DNA from: JAFARE01 sp963777285 | GTDB lineage: Bacteria; Chloroflexota; Dormibacteria; Aeolococcales; Aeolococcaceae | DNA length: 64,000 bases | Assembly: GCA_963777285.1 (NCBI GenBank) | Contig: CAVZPR010000001.1 | Location: forward strand, 62,001 to 126,000 | Direction: 5' to 3' | Shown here: positions 41,682 through 49,441 of the stretch, piece after piece | Position numbering within the stretch: position 1 is the stretch's first letter | Layout: each line of letters opens with the position of its first letter | Translations under genes and position numbers: made by a program | Notes under the pieces: generated by a model | The model's input: only the letters and a program-made list of their open reading frames with translations | Databases searched by the model: none | Told to the model about the DNA's origin: nothing

Positions 41682-43142
41682 ATGATCTTCGAGCAGTTCT
41701 ACCTCGAGTGTCTGTCCCAGGCGTCGTACTTCATCGCCGACGAGGGCACCGGGCGCGCGCTGGTCGTCGACCCCCGCCGTGACATCGGTGAGTACCTGGA
41801 GTCGGCGGCAGAGCACAACGCGACCATCGAGCTCGTGATCGACACGCACTTTCACGCCGACTTTCTCGCCGGACACCTCGAGCTGGCTCGAGCCACAGGA
41901 GCCGAGATCGCTTTCGGATCGCGCGCCCAGCCCGAGTTCGCGACGCGGTCGCTGCGCGACGGCGAGCGGGTGTCGCTGGGCGATGTCACCCTCGAGATCC
42001 TCGAAACACCTGGGCACACACCGGAATCGATCAGCATCGTCGTGTACGAGCACGCCGCCGACGACGTGCCCTACGGAGTTCTCACGGGTGACACGCTCTT
42101 CATCGGTGACGTCGGGCGTCCCGACCTTCTCTCGTCACAGGGAGCGACCTCCGAGGAACTTGCGACCATGCTGTACGACTCGCTTCGACGCAAGCTGATG
42201 ACGCTGCCGGACGCTACGCGCGTGTTCCCCGGTCACGGCGCCGGTTCGGCTTGCGGCAAGAACCTGTCCACGGATCTCTCGTCAACGCTCGGCGATCAGC
42301 GCGCCACGAACTACGCGCTGCAACCGATGTCACGCGAGAAGTTCATCGAGATCGTGACGGAGGGTCAGTCGGCGGCACCCGGCTACTTCGGATACGACGC
42401 CTTGCGCAACCGCGAAGCACACGCATTGCTCGACGAGCACGAGCCTCCCCCACCGCTGACCGTCGACGAAGCGCTGGACCGGGCGCGGCGCGGGGCGGTG
42501 CTGCTGGACACCCGTGACGCGAGTGCCTTCGCGATGGGAAGCCTGCGCGGGTCGGTCAACGTCGGCCTCGAGGGCCGGTACGCGGAGTACGTCGGCAACG
42601 TGGTTCGCCCCGACGAGGAGATCGTGCTCATCGCCGAGCCGGGAACCGAGCTGGAGGCGAGGGTGCGCCTGAGCCGCATCGGATACGACCGCGTCGCCGG
42701 CTACGTCGATCACCTCTACGAGTCGATGCAGCAGCATGCAGACGCCGTGCAGGTCTGTTCACGCCTGACCGTCAGCGCCTTCGATGAACGGCGGCGCACC
42801 GTCGAAGGCCTGCAGGTGATCGACGTGCGCACCCCCGGCGAGGTCTCCCGCGGATCCGTGCCCGGCGCTGCGCACATCGCGCTGTCCGGGCTGCGCGACC
42901 GGATCAGCCGGCTCGATCCGGCGCGGCCAACCGTGGTGTTCTGCGCCGGCGGCTACCGCTCGTCGATAGCGGCGAGCCTGCTGCGCCACGCCGGCTTCGC
43001 CGACGTGTCCGACCTCCTGGGTGGCTACACCGCGTGGGAGAGCGCGCGCGAATCGTCCTCGAGCAGTGCGTTGGCAGCGACCCCCCAGCGCTCGGTCTCC
43101 GTGCGCAGCGCCCGCAGCGAGACGACCACGGGCGCGTCGTAG
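41682..43142 (+). CDS. Persulfide dioxygenase-like metallo-beta-lactamase with two rhodanese domains
   Basis: A 486-aa protein. The metallo-beta-lactamase domain has DTHFHADFLAGH (about 54-65), a LTGDTLFIGDVGRPDL segment and FPGHGAGSACG. A degenerate rhodanese follows (VLLDTRDASAFAMGS, no Cys loop), then an active one (VIDVRTPGEVSRG with VVFCAGGYRSS, catalytic Cys). Such fusions oxidise glutathione- or low-molecular-weight-thiol persulfide to sulfite and recycle sulfur, a sulfide detoxification role. The last about 35 codons after GGYTAWE overlap a convergent gene and look like antisense sequence. Confidence 0.9.
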   Translation: MIFEQFYLECLSQASYFIADEGTGRALVVDPRRDIGEYLESAAEHNATIELVIDTHFHADFLAGHLELARATGAEIAFGSRAQPEFATRSLRDGERVSLGDVTLEILETPGHTPESISIVVYEHAADDVPYGVLTGDTLFIGDVGRPDLLSSQGATSEELATMLYDSLRRKLMTLPDATRVFPGHGAGSACGKNLSTDLSSTLGDQRATNYALQPMSREKFIEIVTEGQSAAPGYFGYDALRNREAHALLDEHEPPPPLTVDEALDRARRGAVLLDTRDASAFAMGSLRGSVNVGLEGRYAEYVGNVVRPDEEIVLIAEPGTELEARVRLSRIGYDRVAGYVDHLYESMQQHADAVQVCSRLTVSAFDERRRTVEGLQVIDVRTPGEVSRGSVPGAAHIALSGLRDRISRLDPARPTVVFCAGGYRSSIAASLLRHAGFADVSDLLGGYTAWESARESSSSSALAATPQRSVSVRSARSETTTGAS

Positions 43143-43516
43143 GCGTTGCGCAGCCGTGTGGACAGCTGCGCCACGTCGTCGGTCCAGATGCGGTGCCTCA
43201 GCAGCCGCGGCAGACAGATCGCCACGATCTCGGCCTTCTCAGCGCGCCAGCCGTGCTCGAAGAGGGAAACGGTGCCGAACCCCGTGACGCCGACGAGCAC
43301 GGTTCCAAAGCGCCGCCCGTACCACAGTGCGCGCCGGGCGCTGTGGTACGCGTTGAAGCCCCAGAGGCTGCCGTCCTCAGGAGCGTAGCTGGCGCAGTTG
43401 ACACCGCGGATCCACTCGCGTCCGTCGAAACCCGACTCCAGCGCCACCCGCCCCTGGCCGCTGCAGCCGGCGAGGAACAGCCACTTGTAACCGATCACGC
43501 GCATGTCAGCAGTCAT
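43025..43516 (-). CDS. Conserved-looking hypothetical protein
   Basis: A 163-aa protein (ATG at 43516, or 43504 as MRVIGYKW). The residues GYKWLFLAGCSGQGRVALES, YAPEDGSLWGFNAYHSARRA, VTGFGTVSLFEHGWRAEKAEI and LRNAYDAPVVVSLRAL read as a real mixed alpha/beta protein, but I know no family for it. The start overlaps the stop of a 54-aa gene in an ATGA. The 3' end overlaps the dioxygenase gene by 118 bp, tail to tail. Because the rhodanese fold is complete before the overlap, this gene is the more likely owner of that DNA. Confidence 0.55.
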   Translation of the reverse strand: MTADMRVIGYKWLFLAGCSGQGRVALESGFDGREWIRGVNCASYAPEDGSLWGFNAYHSARRALWYGRRFGTVLVGVTGFGTVSLFEHGWRAEKAEIVAICLPRLLRHRIWTDDVAQLSTRLRNAYDAPVVVSLRALRTETERWGVAANALLEDDSRALSHAV

Positions 43517-43677
43517 CGGTGCACCGGCACGGGATCTCGCTCGCGGACGGGCGGATTCGCCGGAACAGCGCGCTGGGTGCGCTCCTCGTCGGGCTGCTGA
43601 GGCCGCGGCGGCGGGATCGTCCAGGGGTCCTCGTCGGGCAGCTGGATGGTCCGCCGGTGCCGGCCGAGCTTGCTCAT
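43513..43677 (-). CDS. 54-aa proline-rich small protein
   Basis: A 54-residue frame from the ATG at 43677, with GAGGG directly upstream: MSKLGRHRRTIQLPDEDPW, then TIPPPRPQQPDEERTQRAV and a charged end. It ends in an ATGA that starts the next gene, and this coupling supports it as real. It is too short for routine gene calling. The function is unknown; it is likely disordered. Confidence 0.5.
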   Translation of the reverse strand: MSKLGRHRRTIQLPDEDPWTIPPPRPQQPDEERTQRAVPANPPVRERDPVPVHR

Positions 43678-43700
43678 CCCTCGGGATCAGTATAGGCGCG

Positions 43701-44324
43701 CTAGCCGCACGCCCAACTCGCTTCTCCGCCCAGGTGTCCGGCGATGATCCCGCCTCGGACCTCGTCGCTTCTCCAGCCGGCAAAAGCAACTTGCCCCGAT
43801 CCGTCCGGTCGCACGGTGAGCGAGGTGGAGCTGGCGCCCGTGGAGTGATAGACGGAGACGGCCGAGCTCTCGCTCGACACGACCGTGATCGCGGCGCTTC
43901 CGAGGAGTGACGCGGTGGAGCCGCTGCTGTACACGCGCGGTCCCGCGTACCCGAGATTGACGTCGATGGTCAAGTAGACGCCCGGTGTGCCCGTCACTCC
44001 GTGCGTCTCCATCGGCGGCGAGTTGAATGAGATGGTGCGGCCGTAAGCGGTCTCGTGCGTGAAGCCCCTGGCGAATTGCTCGCATGCCGTGACGGCGCCG
44101 TGCGCGGGGACCGGCGCCGCGGTCGGGGTGACCTGCACGCTGAACGCGGACGACACACGGAAGTCGCCGTCGAGTGCGAGCCTGCCGGTGAAGTGAAGCC
44201 GGGTCGCGACCGCGTGCTGCGACGGTGTTCCCGCGCCCGCGGAACCGCTTGACGCTTGGCCGCATGCCGCCATCAGGAGCGCCGCGGTCGCGGCGATCAC
44301 CGGACGCGGGGTCACCCGGCGCAC
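43701..44324 (-). CDS. Putative lipoprotein, tandem paralog 2
   Basis: A 207-aa protein from a GTG at 44324. A signal peptide ends in a lipobox (LLMAACG), then follows a Ser/Gly linker. The outer domain (LHFTGRLALDGDFRVSSAFSV, HGAVTACEQFARGF, TASLLGSAAITV) ends with RPDGSGQVAFAGW and TWAC-type cysteine (SWACG). The upstream gene has the same plan (lipobox, GEVNLRGTFSD, VRADGSGSMRFAG, TWTCAG), so they are tandem paralogs of a family I do not recognise. The two frames overlap by 13 nt. Confidence 0.68.
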   Translation of the reverse strand: MRRVTPRPVIAATAALLMAACGQASSGSAGAGTPSQHAVATRLHFTGRLALDGDFRVSSAFSVQVTPTAAPVPAHGAVTACEQFARGFTHETAYGRTISFNSPPMETHGVTGTPGVYLTIDVNLGYAGPRVYSSGSTASLLGSAAITVVSSESSAVSVYHSTGASSTSLTVRPDGSGQVAFAGWRSDEVRGGIIAGHLGGEASWACG

Positions 44325-44863
44325 GTCCAGGTTTCGCTGCCGGATTCCGCGGCGTCCGTAGCGGTGTCGACGAGACCCGCGAACCTCATCGACCCCGAGC
44401 CGTCCGCTCGCACGGCGATCGTTGCTGTGGCCGAGTCACCACCCACGAACGAGTCGTTGTCGATCACCAGGTCGGCGACAACCGCGGATGGCTGGGCGTA
44501 CGTCGCCGGGCCGTGATAGCCGGTGGATGGCTTGCTGCTCGGCACCCCGGCCGTGTACGTGACGATGTGGCCGCCGACGATGGTCGCGTTGCCTGGGGTC
44601 GGCACCACCCAGAGCGTCGTGGCGGGCAGGAGGCCGGCAACGTATGCCCCGCAGGTTTCGCCGCGCGACGTCACGTGGTCGGAGAAGGTGCCTCGTAGGT
44701 TCACCTCACCCCCGAGCGTCAGTGCGGCGTCGAAGACGGCCCCCGCGCGCGCGCCCGTCTGCACGGGCGGGCCGGAGCTCTGCGCGTCCGGGCCGCAGCC
44801 CGAGGCAACCAGCGCGGCGACAACCGCGCATATGGCCAGGCGGGGTTTCACCACACGGTGCAT
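44312..44863 (-). CDS. Putative lipoprotein, tandem paralog 1
   Basis: A 183-aa protein from the ATG at 44863. The signal peptide is MHRVVKPRLAICAVVAALVA with lipobox ASGC. A linker (GPPVQTGARAGAV) leads to a beta-rich domain with cysteines (GETCGAYVAG and TWTCAG, probably a disulfide). It is a paralog of the next gene. Its last codons overlap that gene's GTG. Likely attached to the outer face of the membrane; function unknown. Confidence 0.68.
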   Translation of the reverse strand: MHRVVKPRLAICAVVAALVASGCGPDAQSSGPPVQTGARAGAVFDAALTLGGEVNLRGTFSDHVTSRGETCGAYVAGLLPATTLWVVPTPGNATIVGGHIVTYTAGVPSSKPSTGYHGPATYAQPSAVVADLVIDNDSFVGGDSATATIAVRADGSGSMRFAGLVDTATDAAESGSETWTCAG

Positions 44864-44993
44864 CCGAATCGACTGCACACGGAGTCTCGCTGCGCTTCGA
44901 TCGCGCACGATTGTATGCACGGTCGCGCAGGCGTTCGCATCACCCACCAGGATGAAAATGCCCGAACCGCCGCCGCCGGCCTACGCTGAACGC

Positions 44994-45987
44994 ATGCGCG
45001 CGATGGTGCTGGACGCACCCCGCACGGCGCTGCAGCTGCGCGAGATCGCCGATCCGCGCCCCGGGGAGGGTGAGGTGCTGATCGACGTTCACGCCTGCGG
45101 TGTGTGCCGCACCGACCTGCACGTCGCGGACGGCGAGCTGCCGCGGCCGAAGCTGCCGCTGGTCCTGGGACACGAGGTGGTCGGCGTTGTCGCCGCGCTG
45201 GGTGCGGGCGTGACCGCGCTTGCCGCCGGCGACCGCGTCGGTGTTCCCTGGCTCGGCTGGACGTGCGGGACGTGCGCGTACTGCCGCTCGGGACGAGAGA
45301 ACCTTTGCGAACTCGGCGCGGTTCACCGGGTACCAGCGCGACGGAGGGTTCGCCGAGCGCTGCGTCGCCGACCAGCGCTACTGCTTCAGGCTGCCGGACG
45401 GCTACTCCGACGTGGAGGCGGCGCCGCTGCTGTGCGCCGGCCTGATCGGTTATCGCTCATTGCGTGCTGCCGGGCGGGCGCAGCGGCTCGGCCTCTACGG
45501 ATTCGGGGCTGCGGCGCACATCGTCATCCAGATCGCGCGCCACGAAGGCCGAGACGTCTTCGCCTTCACCCGCGCCGGCGACGACGCGGCGCAGCAGTTC
45601 GCGGTCAGCCGGGGCGCGATATGGGCTGGAAACGCGCTGCAGCCAGGCCCTGAGGAGCTCGACGCGGCGATCATCTACGCGCCCGCGGGCGAGCTCGTGC
45701 CGGCGGCGCTGCGCGCCGTGCGCAAGGGCGGCACCGTGGTGTGCGCGGGCATCCACATGAGCGACATCCCGTCGTTTCCCTACGAGATCCTCTGGGGGGA
45801 GCGCACCGTGCGCTCCGTGGCCAATCTGACGCGGCGCGATGGTGTGGAGCTTCTCGAGCTCGCGGTTCGCGCCGGCGTCCGCACCGACACCGAGTCGTTC
45901 CCGCTGGATCAAGCGAACGAGGCTGTCGAGCGGCTGCGCCGCGGTGACGTGCGCGGCGCTGCCGTCCTCAGCGCCGCGAACACCTGA
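44994..45987 (+). pseudogene. Zinc-dependent alcohol dehydrogenase, one-base frameshift
   Basis: The N-terminal frame (44994-45310) has ACGVCRTDLHV (catalytic Zn Cys), LVLGHEVVGVV and the structural zinc CGTCAYCRSGRENLC. The C-terminal frame has ARFTGYQRDGGFAERC, LLCAGLIGYRSL and the NAD site GLYGFGAAAHI to AANT*. The switch is in CGAACTCGGC at 45309-45318; deleting one A reads NLCDSARFTGY, exactly the family text. The span is 994 nt, one base over a multiple of three. All functional parts are otherwise intact, so this may be a recent mutation or a sequencing error. Confidence 0.8.
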
Positions 45988-46005
45988 CGCGGCGGCATCG
46001 AGACG

Positions 46006-47046
46006 TCAGCGCGTCGCCGGGAGCTCCTCCGAGACGTCGGGCTCCGCACCGCTTGCGTGCCGCAGGCTCGCGTAGTGCCGCCGCCAGATCAAGCGGTGTA
46101 CGGGAATCCATCGCGGGACGTCACGCAACCCAGGGATGAACGGCACCAGTGTCAGCAGAAGGCTGAGCAGCACCATGATCCCCACGACCGCGAGGTCGGC
46201 GTTGCCTGCGCTGATGCCGAGAACGCCGGTATCCGACGTGAACGGCGGAATCTGGTACCACATCGTGTACAGCCAGAGCCACGCCTGACCGGGGTAGCGC
46301 CCGGTCTCGTTCATCATTCCCCACTGGCTGCCGGTGAGCTTCTGGTCGTCGGCCAGATTCGACAGGTACCCACCGTCGTCCATGAACAGCAGGGGACGCG
46401 TGAAGTCGGTCTGATAGAAGTGGTTGCTCGTGAGCAGCAGGGCGTCGAGCCCGCCGGATCGCGCGAGGCGCAGCAACCGGTCCATCATCACGGGCACCGG
46501 ACCGTAATCGCCGGATGTGACCACAACCGCCCCGCCGTCACCGACCGACGCGTTGCCCAGGGCGTTGGTGTAGCTGGTCAGCCACTTCTGCTGCTGATCG
46601 CCGCTCGCGGCGTTGTAGGCGGACAGCGCGGTGGCGAGCGCCGCGTCGCCGGCCGTCGCCTGCGTGAGTGGCTGCAGCACGAAGTCGTTGGGTGGGTCGG
46701 TCGGCACGTGCACGCCGGTCCACTGCTGCGGGCTGAAGAACCCCCAGCTCTGCACCGACCCTGTCTGCGAGTTGTACGGCGGGCCGTAGCCCGCAACGGT
46801 GGTGGTGCCGGCCAGCTCACCGGTGGCCGTGCTGACGAAGTCCACCGGATCGGCCTTGGACCAGCTCTGGATGGTCACCGACGGGACGTCGGGTGACGAC
46901 AGCGCCGCCGACAGCACGAGCACGAAGGCGAGAACCGCCACCATCGCGATCGTCAACTCCTTGATGAGGTCGTACCGGATCATCGCGACCCCGCGGTAGT
47001 AGCGCGCCTTGTCCACCGCATGGCTGCGCCGGCGGTGCAGCGTCAC
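46006..47046 (-). CDS. Large membrane-anchored subunit of a cytochrome b complex
   Basis: A 346-aa protein from the GTG at 47046, overlapping the cytochrome b stop (GTGA). It has an N-terminal helix (LTIAMVAVLAFVLVLSAAL), a roughly 200-residue exposed region, and C-terminal helices (NADLAVVGIMVLLSLLLTLVPFIPGL) with a short basic tail (RWIPVHRLIWRRHY). No heme-binding CxxCH or Rieske cluster motif is seen. It occupies the place of subunit IV or a C-terminal cytochrome b part, but I do not recognise it beyond this. The gene order argues it is part of the complex. Confidence 0.65.
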   Translation of the reverse strand: MTLHRRRSHAVDKARYYRGVAMIRYDLIKELTIAMVAVLAFVLVLSAALSSPDVPSVTIQSWSKADPVDFVSTATGELAGTTTVAGYGPPYNSQTGSVQSWGFFSPQQWTGVHVPTDPPNDFVLQPLTQATAGDAALATALSAYNAASGDQQQKWLTSYTNALGNASVGDGGAVVVTSGDYGPVPVMMDRLLRLARSGGLDALLLTSNHFYQTDFTRPLLFMDDGGYLSNLADDQKLTGSQWGMMNETGRYPGQAWLWLYTMWYQIPPFTSDTGVLGISAGNADLAVVGIMVLLSLLLTLVPFIPGLRDVPRWIPVHRLIWRRHYASLRHASGAEPDVSEELPATR

Positions 47047-47732
47047 GCCGCGACTCCTGAGGGGCCGCCGGCAGGCGCCGGATCACCGATGGGCCGCACC
47101 ACGCCGCGGCGCCGCACCTGGATCACGTGCAGCACCACGAGGAGGGTGACCGCAATCGGGAACAGCATGATGTGCAGTCCGTACTGTTGCCCGAAGTTGG
47201 TGACGTTGAAGAATCCGCCGAGCCCGGTGGCGTTGACCGCGTCCTTGGCGTTGACCGCGATCCACTGGGAGTCGAAGTTCTGCTGGATCAGGTAGCCGGT
47301 GAACGCCGTGACCACGCTGACCAGGAAGATGACCACGCCGATCATCCAGGTGGCTGCCCGGCCGTCGCGCCATCCGGCCCCCCAGTACTGGCCCCACAGG
47401 TGCAGCACCATGAAGATAAAGAACATCTGCACCGACCAGAAGTGGACGCTGTTGAAGAATCGACCCACCGCCGAGACGTGCCACCACGCCGAGCCGAAGA
47501 CCGCCAGAACGGTACCGCTGATGACGACCCACACCAGGGCCGCGATGGTGACGACGCCGAACACGTAGACCCAGGAGCCCACATAAGCAGGCTGTCTCGT
47601 GGGCAGCAATTCGGTGATGGGAAGGGCGCGCGACACGCGGCGGCGCACCGCGGCGGTCCAGCCCGGTTCGTCCGCGACCTCGATCGCCGCCGATGCCGTG
47701 GCACCGGCTCCCGTGCCGCCGTCAGTCGCCAC
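47043..47732 (-). CDS. Cytochrome b (b6-like N-terminal) subunit
   Basis: A 229-aa protein with four helices. Heme-ligand histidines are H97/H111 (NSVHFW and MVLHLWG, 13 residues between) and H187/H202 (YGLHIML and VVLHVIQV, 14 between, as in b6-type). The quinone-site-like GYLIQQNFDS follows helix C. It matches the N-terminal four-helix half of bc1/b6f cytochrome b and is missing the C-terminal half. It would carry electrons between a quinol and a partner redox protein. The GTG start overlaps the 50-aa gene's stop; the next gene overlaps its own stop. Confidence 0.87.
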   Translation of the reverse strand: MATDGGTGAGATASAAIEVADEPGWTAAVRRRVSRALPITELLPTRQPAYVGSWVYVFGVVTIAALVWVVISGTVLAVFGSAWWHVSAVGRFFNSVHFWSVQMFFIFMVLHLWGQYWGAGWRDGRAATWMIGVVIFLVSVVTAFTGYLIQQNFDSQWIAVNAKDAVNATGLGGFFNVTNFGQQYGLHIMLFPIAVTLLVVLHVIQVRRRGVVRPIGDPAPAGGPSGVAA

Positions 47733-47874
47733 TGCGGCGCCTCCGCGCCGAGTGGCTGGGAAACGGCAGCAGCAGCGCGGCGACGAAGGCCACCGCCATC
47801 ACGCCGATGAGCACCAGGTTCGGCAGTGAGATGAGGATGAATCCCCAGTGGACGTATGGCGCCGGCTGATCCAT
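47722..47874 (-). CDS. 50-aa single-helix membrane protein of the cytochrome b operon
   Basis: A short frame from the ATG at 47874 with a strong GGAGG 8 nt upstream: MDQPAPYVHWGFILISLPNLV, followed by the rest of a helix (VMAVAFVAALLLPF) and a basic end (RRRRSGD). The TGA overlaps the cytochrome b GTG. The helix and gene order suggest a small structural subunit, comparable in size to PetM/PetL-type subunits of b6f complexes. It is shorter than the usual cut-off, so it is easily missed. Confidence 0.7.
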   Translation of the reverse strand: MDQPAPYVHWGFILISLPNLVLIGVMAVAFVAALLLPFPSHSARRRRSGD

Positions 47875-48065
47875 CCAATCGGTCCTCCGTGCATGCTGTG
47901 CGTGCGGCCATGCTATGAAGTGACCGGTGCGACCAGAAAGAGGCCGCGGTCCCGGGCGTGCAGACCGTTCGTCCCGGCGGCGCTGTTACGAACGGCCCTA
48001 GGCGCAGGTGTTCGTCGCATGATTGACGTGCTCGATGAGCACATCAGACGGCATATGATCACGGC

Positions 48066-48509
48066 GTGGCGGGCACCAGCTCGGATGACGGGCGCTTGCG
48101 CTGGCTGATCGACCGCGCCGAGGTTGCGGAGTGCCTGGTGAACTACGCGCAATGCATCGATCGCCGCGACTGGGCCGGCCTCCAGGACACGTACACCGAG
48201 GACGGCGTGATGCAGCACGGTGACAGCGCGGTGGGACGCGACGCCGTCCCCGAGCTATCAGAGACGATTCTCGCGGGCTGCTCCAGCTCGCACCACCTGG
48301 TTGGCGACCCGTCGATCGAGATCGACGGTGACACGGCGCGCACGCACTCCCACTACATCGCCACGCACATCTCGGAGGGCACCACCATCAAGCGTCAGGG
48401 CGGTGGCTGGTACGACTGCGAGCTGCGGCGCACGGAGCGCGGCTGGCGCTTCACCCGCGTGCGCTCCACGACCGCCTGGCGCAGCGGCGAGCCGCTGCAG
48501 CTGCACTAA
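48066..48509 (+). CDS. SnoaL-like/NTF2-fold protein
   Basis: A 147-aa protein from the GTG at 48066. LIDRAEVAECLVNYAQCIDRRDWAGLQDTYTEDGV is the standard opening of SnoaL-type ring cyclase/ketosteroid-isomerase-like domains, and the closing strand GGGWYDCELRRTERGWRFTR is typical too. The active-site D/H set is incomplete by eye, so it may bind rather than convert a small molecule. It faces a hairpin terminator and a nitroreductase gene. Confidence 0.83.
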   Translation: MAGTSSDDGRLRWLIDRAEVAECLVNYAQCIDRRDWAGLQDTYTEDGVMQHGDSAVGRDAVPELSETILAGCSSSHHLVGDPSIEIDGDTARTHSHYIATHISEGTTIKRQGGGWYDCELRRTERGWRFTRVRSTTAWRSGEPLQLH

Positions 48510-48512
48510 ACA

Positions 48513-48539
48513 GCCTCGCGTAACGAAGTTGCGCGAGGC
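48513..48539. terminator. Bidirectional hairpin terminator
   Basis: GCCTCGCG and CGCGAGGC form an 8-bp stem with an 11-base loop containing TAACGAAGTTG. It lies between the convergent SnoaL and nitroreductase genes. It is followed by CCCTTTAGG. Confidence 0.65.
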
Positions 48540-48542
48540 CCT

Positions 48543-48965
48543 TTAGGTGCCGTTCAGTCGCTGCAGCACGACCACCGGGATCTCCCGCGTGGTGCGCGTT
48601 TGGTACGCGTCGTAGTCCGGCCAGAGCGACGCCATCGCCTTCCACAGCTCGGGCTTCTCGGCGGCAGACGCGGTGCGCGCCCGCGCCCGGAAGCGGTCAC
48701 CCTTGACCTGCACCGTCACCTCGGGATGGGCCGTCAGGTTGTGGTACCAGCCGGGATGCTGGTGGGCGCCGCCCTTGGACGCGACCACCAGATAGTCCTC
48801 GCCGTGGCGCCCATAGATCAGCGCGTTGTCCCGCTGCCGGCCGGTGCGCCTGCCGGTGGTCGTGAGGATCAGGATGTGCGTGCCGCGATGCCACTCATGT
48901 CCCTCGGCACCGTCGGTCTCCAGGTAGCGGTCGACGTGAGCCTGTCCGAAGAGCACTGACACCAT
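48543..48965 (-). CDS. F420-dependent nitroreductase-type (DDN-like) flavoenzyme
   Basis: A 140-aa protein. Motifs HILILTTTGRRTGRQRDNALIYG and LVVASKGGAHQHPGWYHNLTAHPEV are the signature of the deazaflavin-dependent nitroreductase family (Ddn, split beta-barrel fold), which uses reduced F420. It reduces quinones or nitro compounds. The F420 biosynthesis genes 2 kb away support the cofactor choice. Confidence 0.9.
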   Translation of the reverse strand: MVSVLFGQAHVDRYLETDGAEGHEWHRGTHILILTTTGRRTGRQRDNALIYGRHGEDYLVVASKGGAHQHPGWYHNLTAHPEVTVQVKGDRFRARARTASAAEKPELWKAMASLWPDYDAYQTRTTREIPVVVLQRLNGT

Positions 48966-49030
48966 CCCCGTGGCCGGAATGCGGATGCACCGATTGTATG
49001 CGCTGAGCTTCAGCAGCTAGAGTCAACGGC

Positions 49031-49441
49031 GTGGATCACGAGGTGGCGCTCGACTTCATCCGACAGCATCGCAGGGCGGTGCTGGCGACCAGGCGCGCCG
49101 ACGGCGGCGCGCAGATGTCGCCCGTGCTCGCCACGGTGGATGCGGAGTCGCGCGTGGTGGTCAGCACCCGCGAAGGTGCGATGAAGACGCGCAACCTGCG
49201 GCGCGATCCCCGCGCCGTGCTGTGCTGCATCAGCGAGCGGTTCTTCGGTGAGTGGCACAGCATCGAGGGGCCTGTCGAGATAGTCAGCCTGCCCGAGGCG
49301 ATGGAGCCGCTCGTCGACTACTACCGTCGCGTATCGGGCGAACATCCTGACTGGGCCGACTACCGCCGGGCCATGGAACGCGACCGCCGCGTCCTGCTGC
49401 GCATCGTCGTCGAGCGCAGCGGCCCTACCCGGGAGGGTTGA
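49031..49441 (+). CDS. F420-binding PPOX-class split-barrel protein
   Basis: A 136-aa protein from the GTG at 49031. HRRAVLATRRADGGAQMSPV, STREGAMKTRNLRRDPRAVLC and EWHSIEGPVEIV are typical of the PPOX-class F420-dependent family (TIGR03618). It probably binds F420 and reduces or oxidises an unknown substrate. Its 3' end overlaps the LLM gene by 17 bp, tail to tail. Confidence 0.87.
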   Translation: MDHEVALDFIRQHRRAVLATRRADGGAQMSPVLATVDAESRVVVSTREGAMKTRNLRRDPRAVLCCISERFFGEWHSIEGPVEIVSLPEAMEPLVDYYRRVSGEHPDWADYRRAMERDRRVLLRIVVERSGPTREG

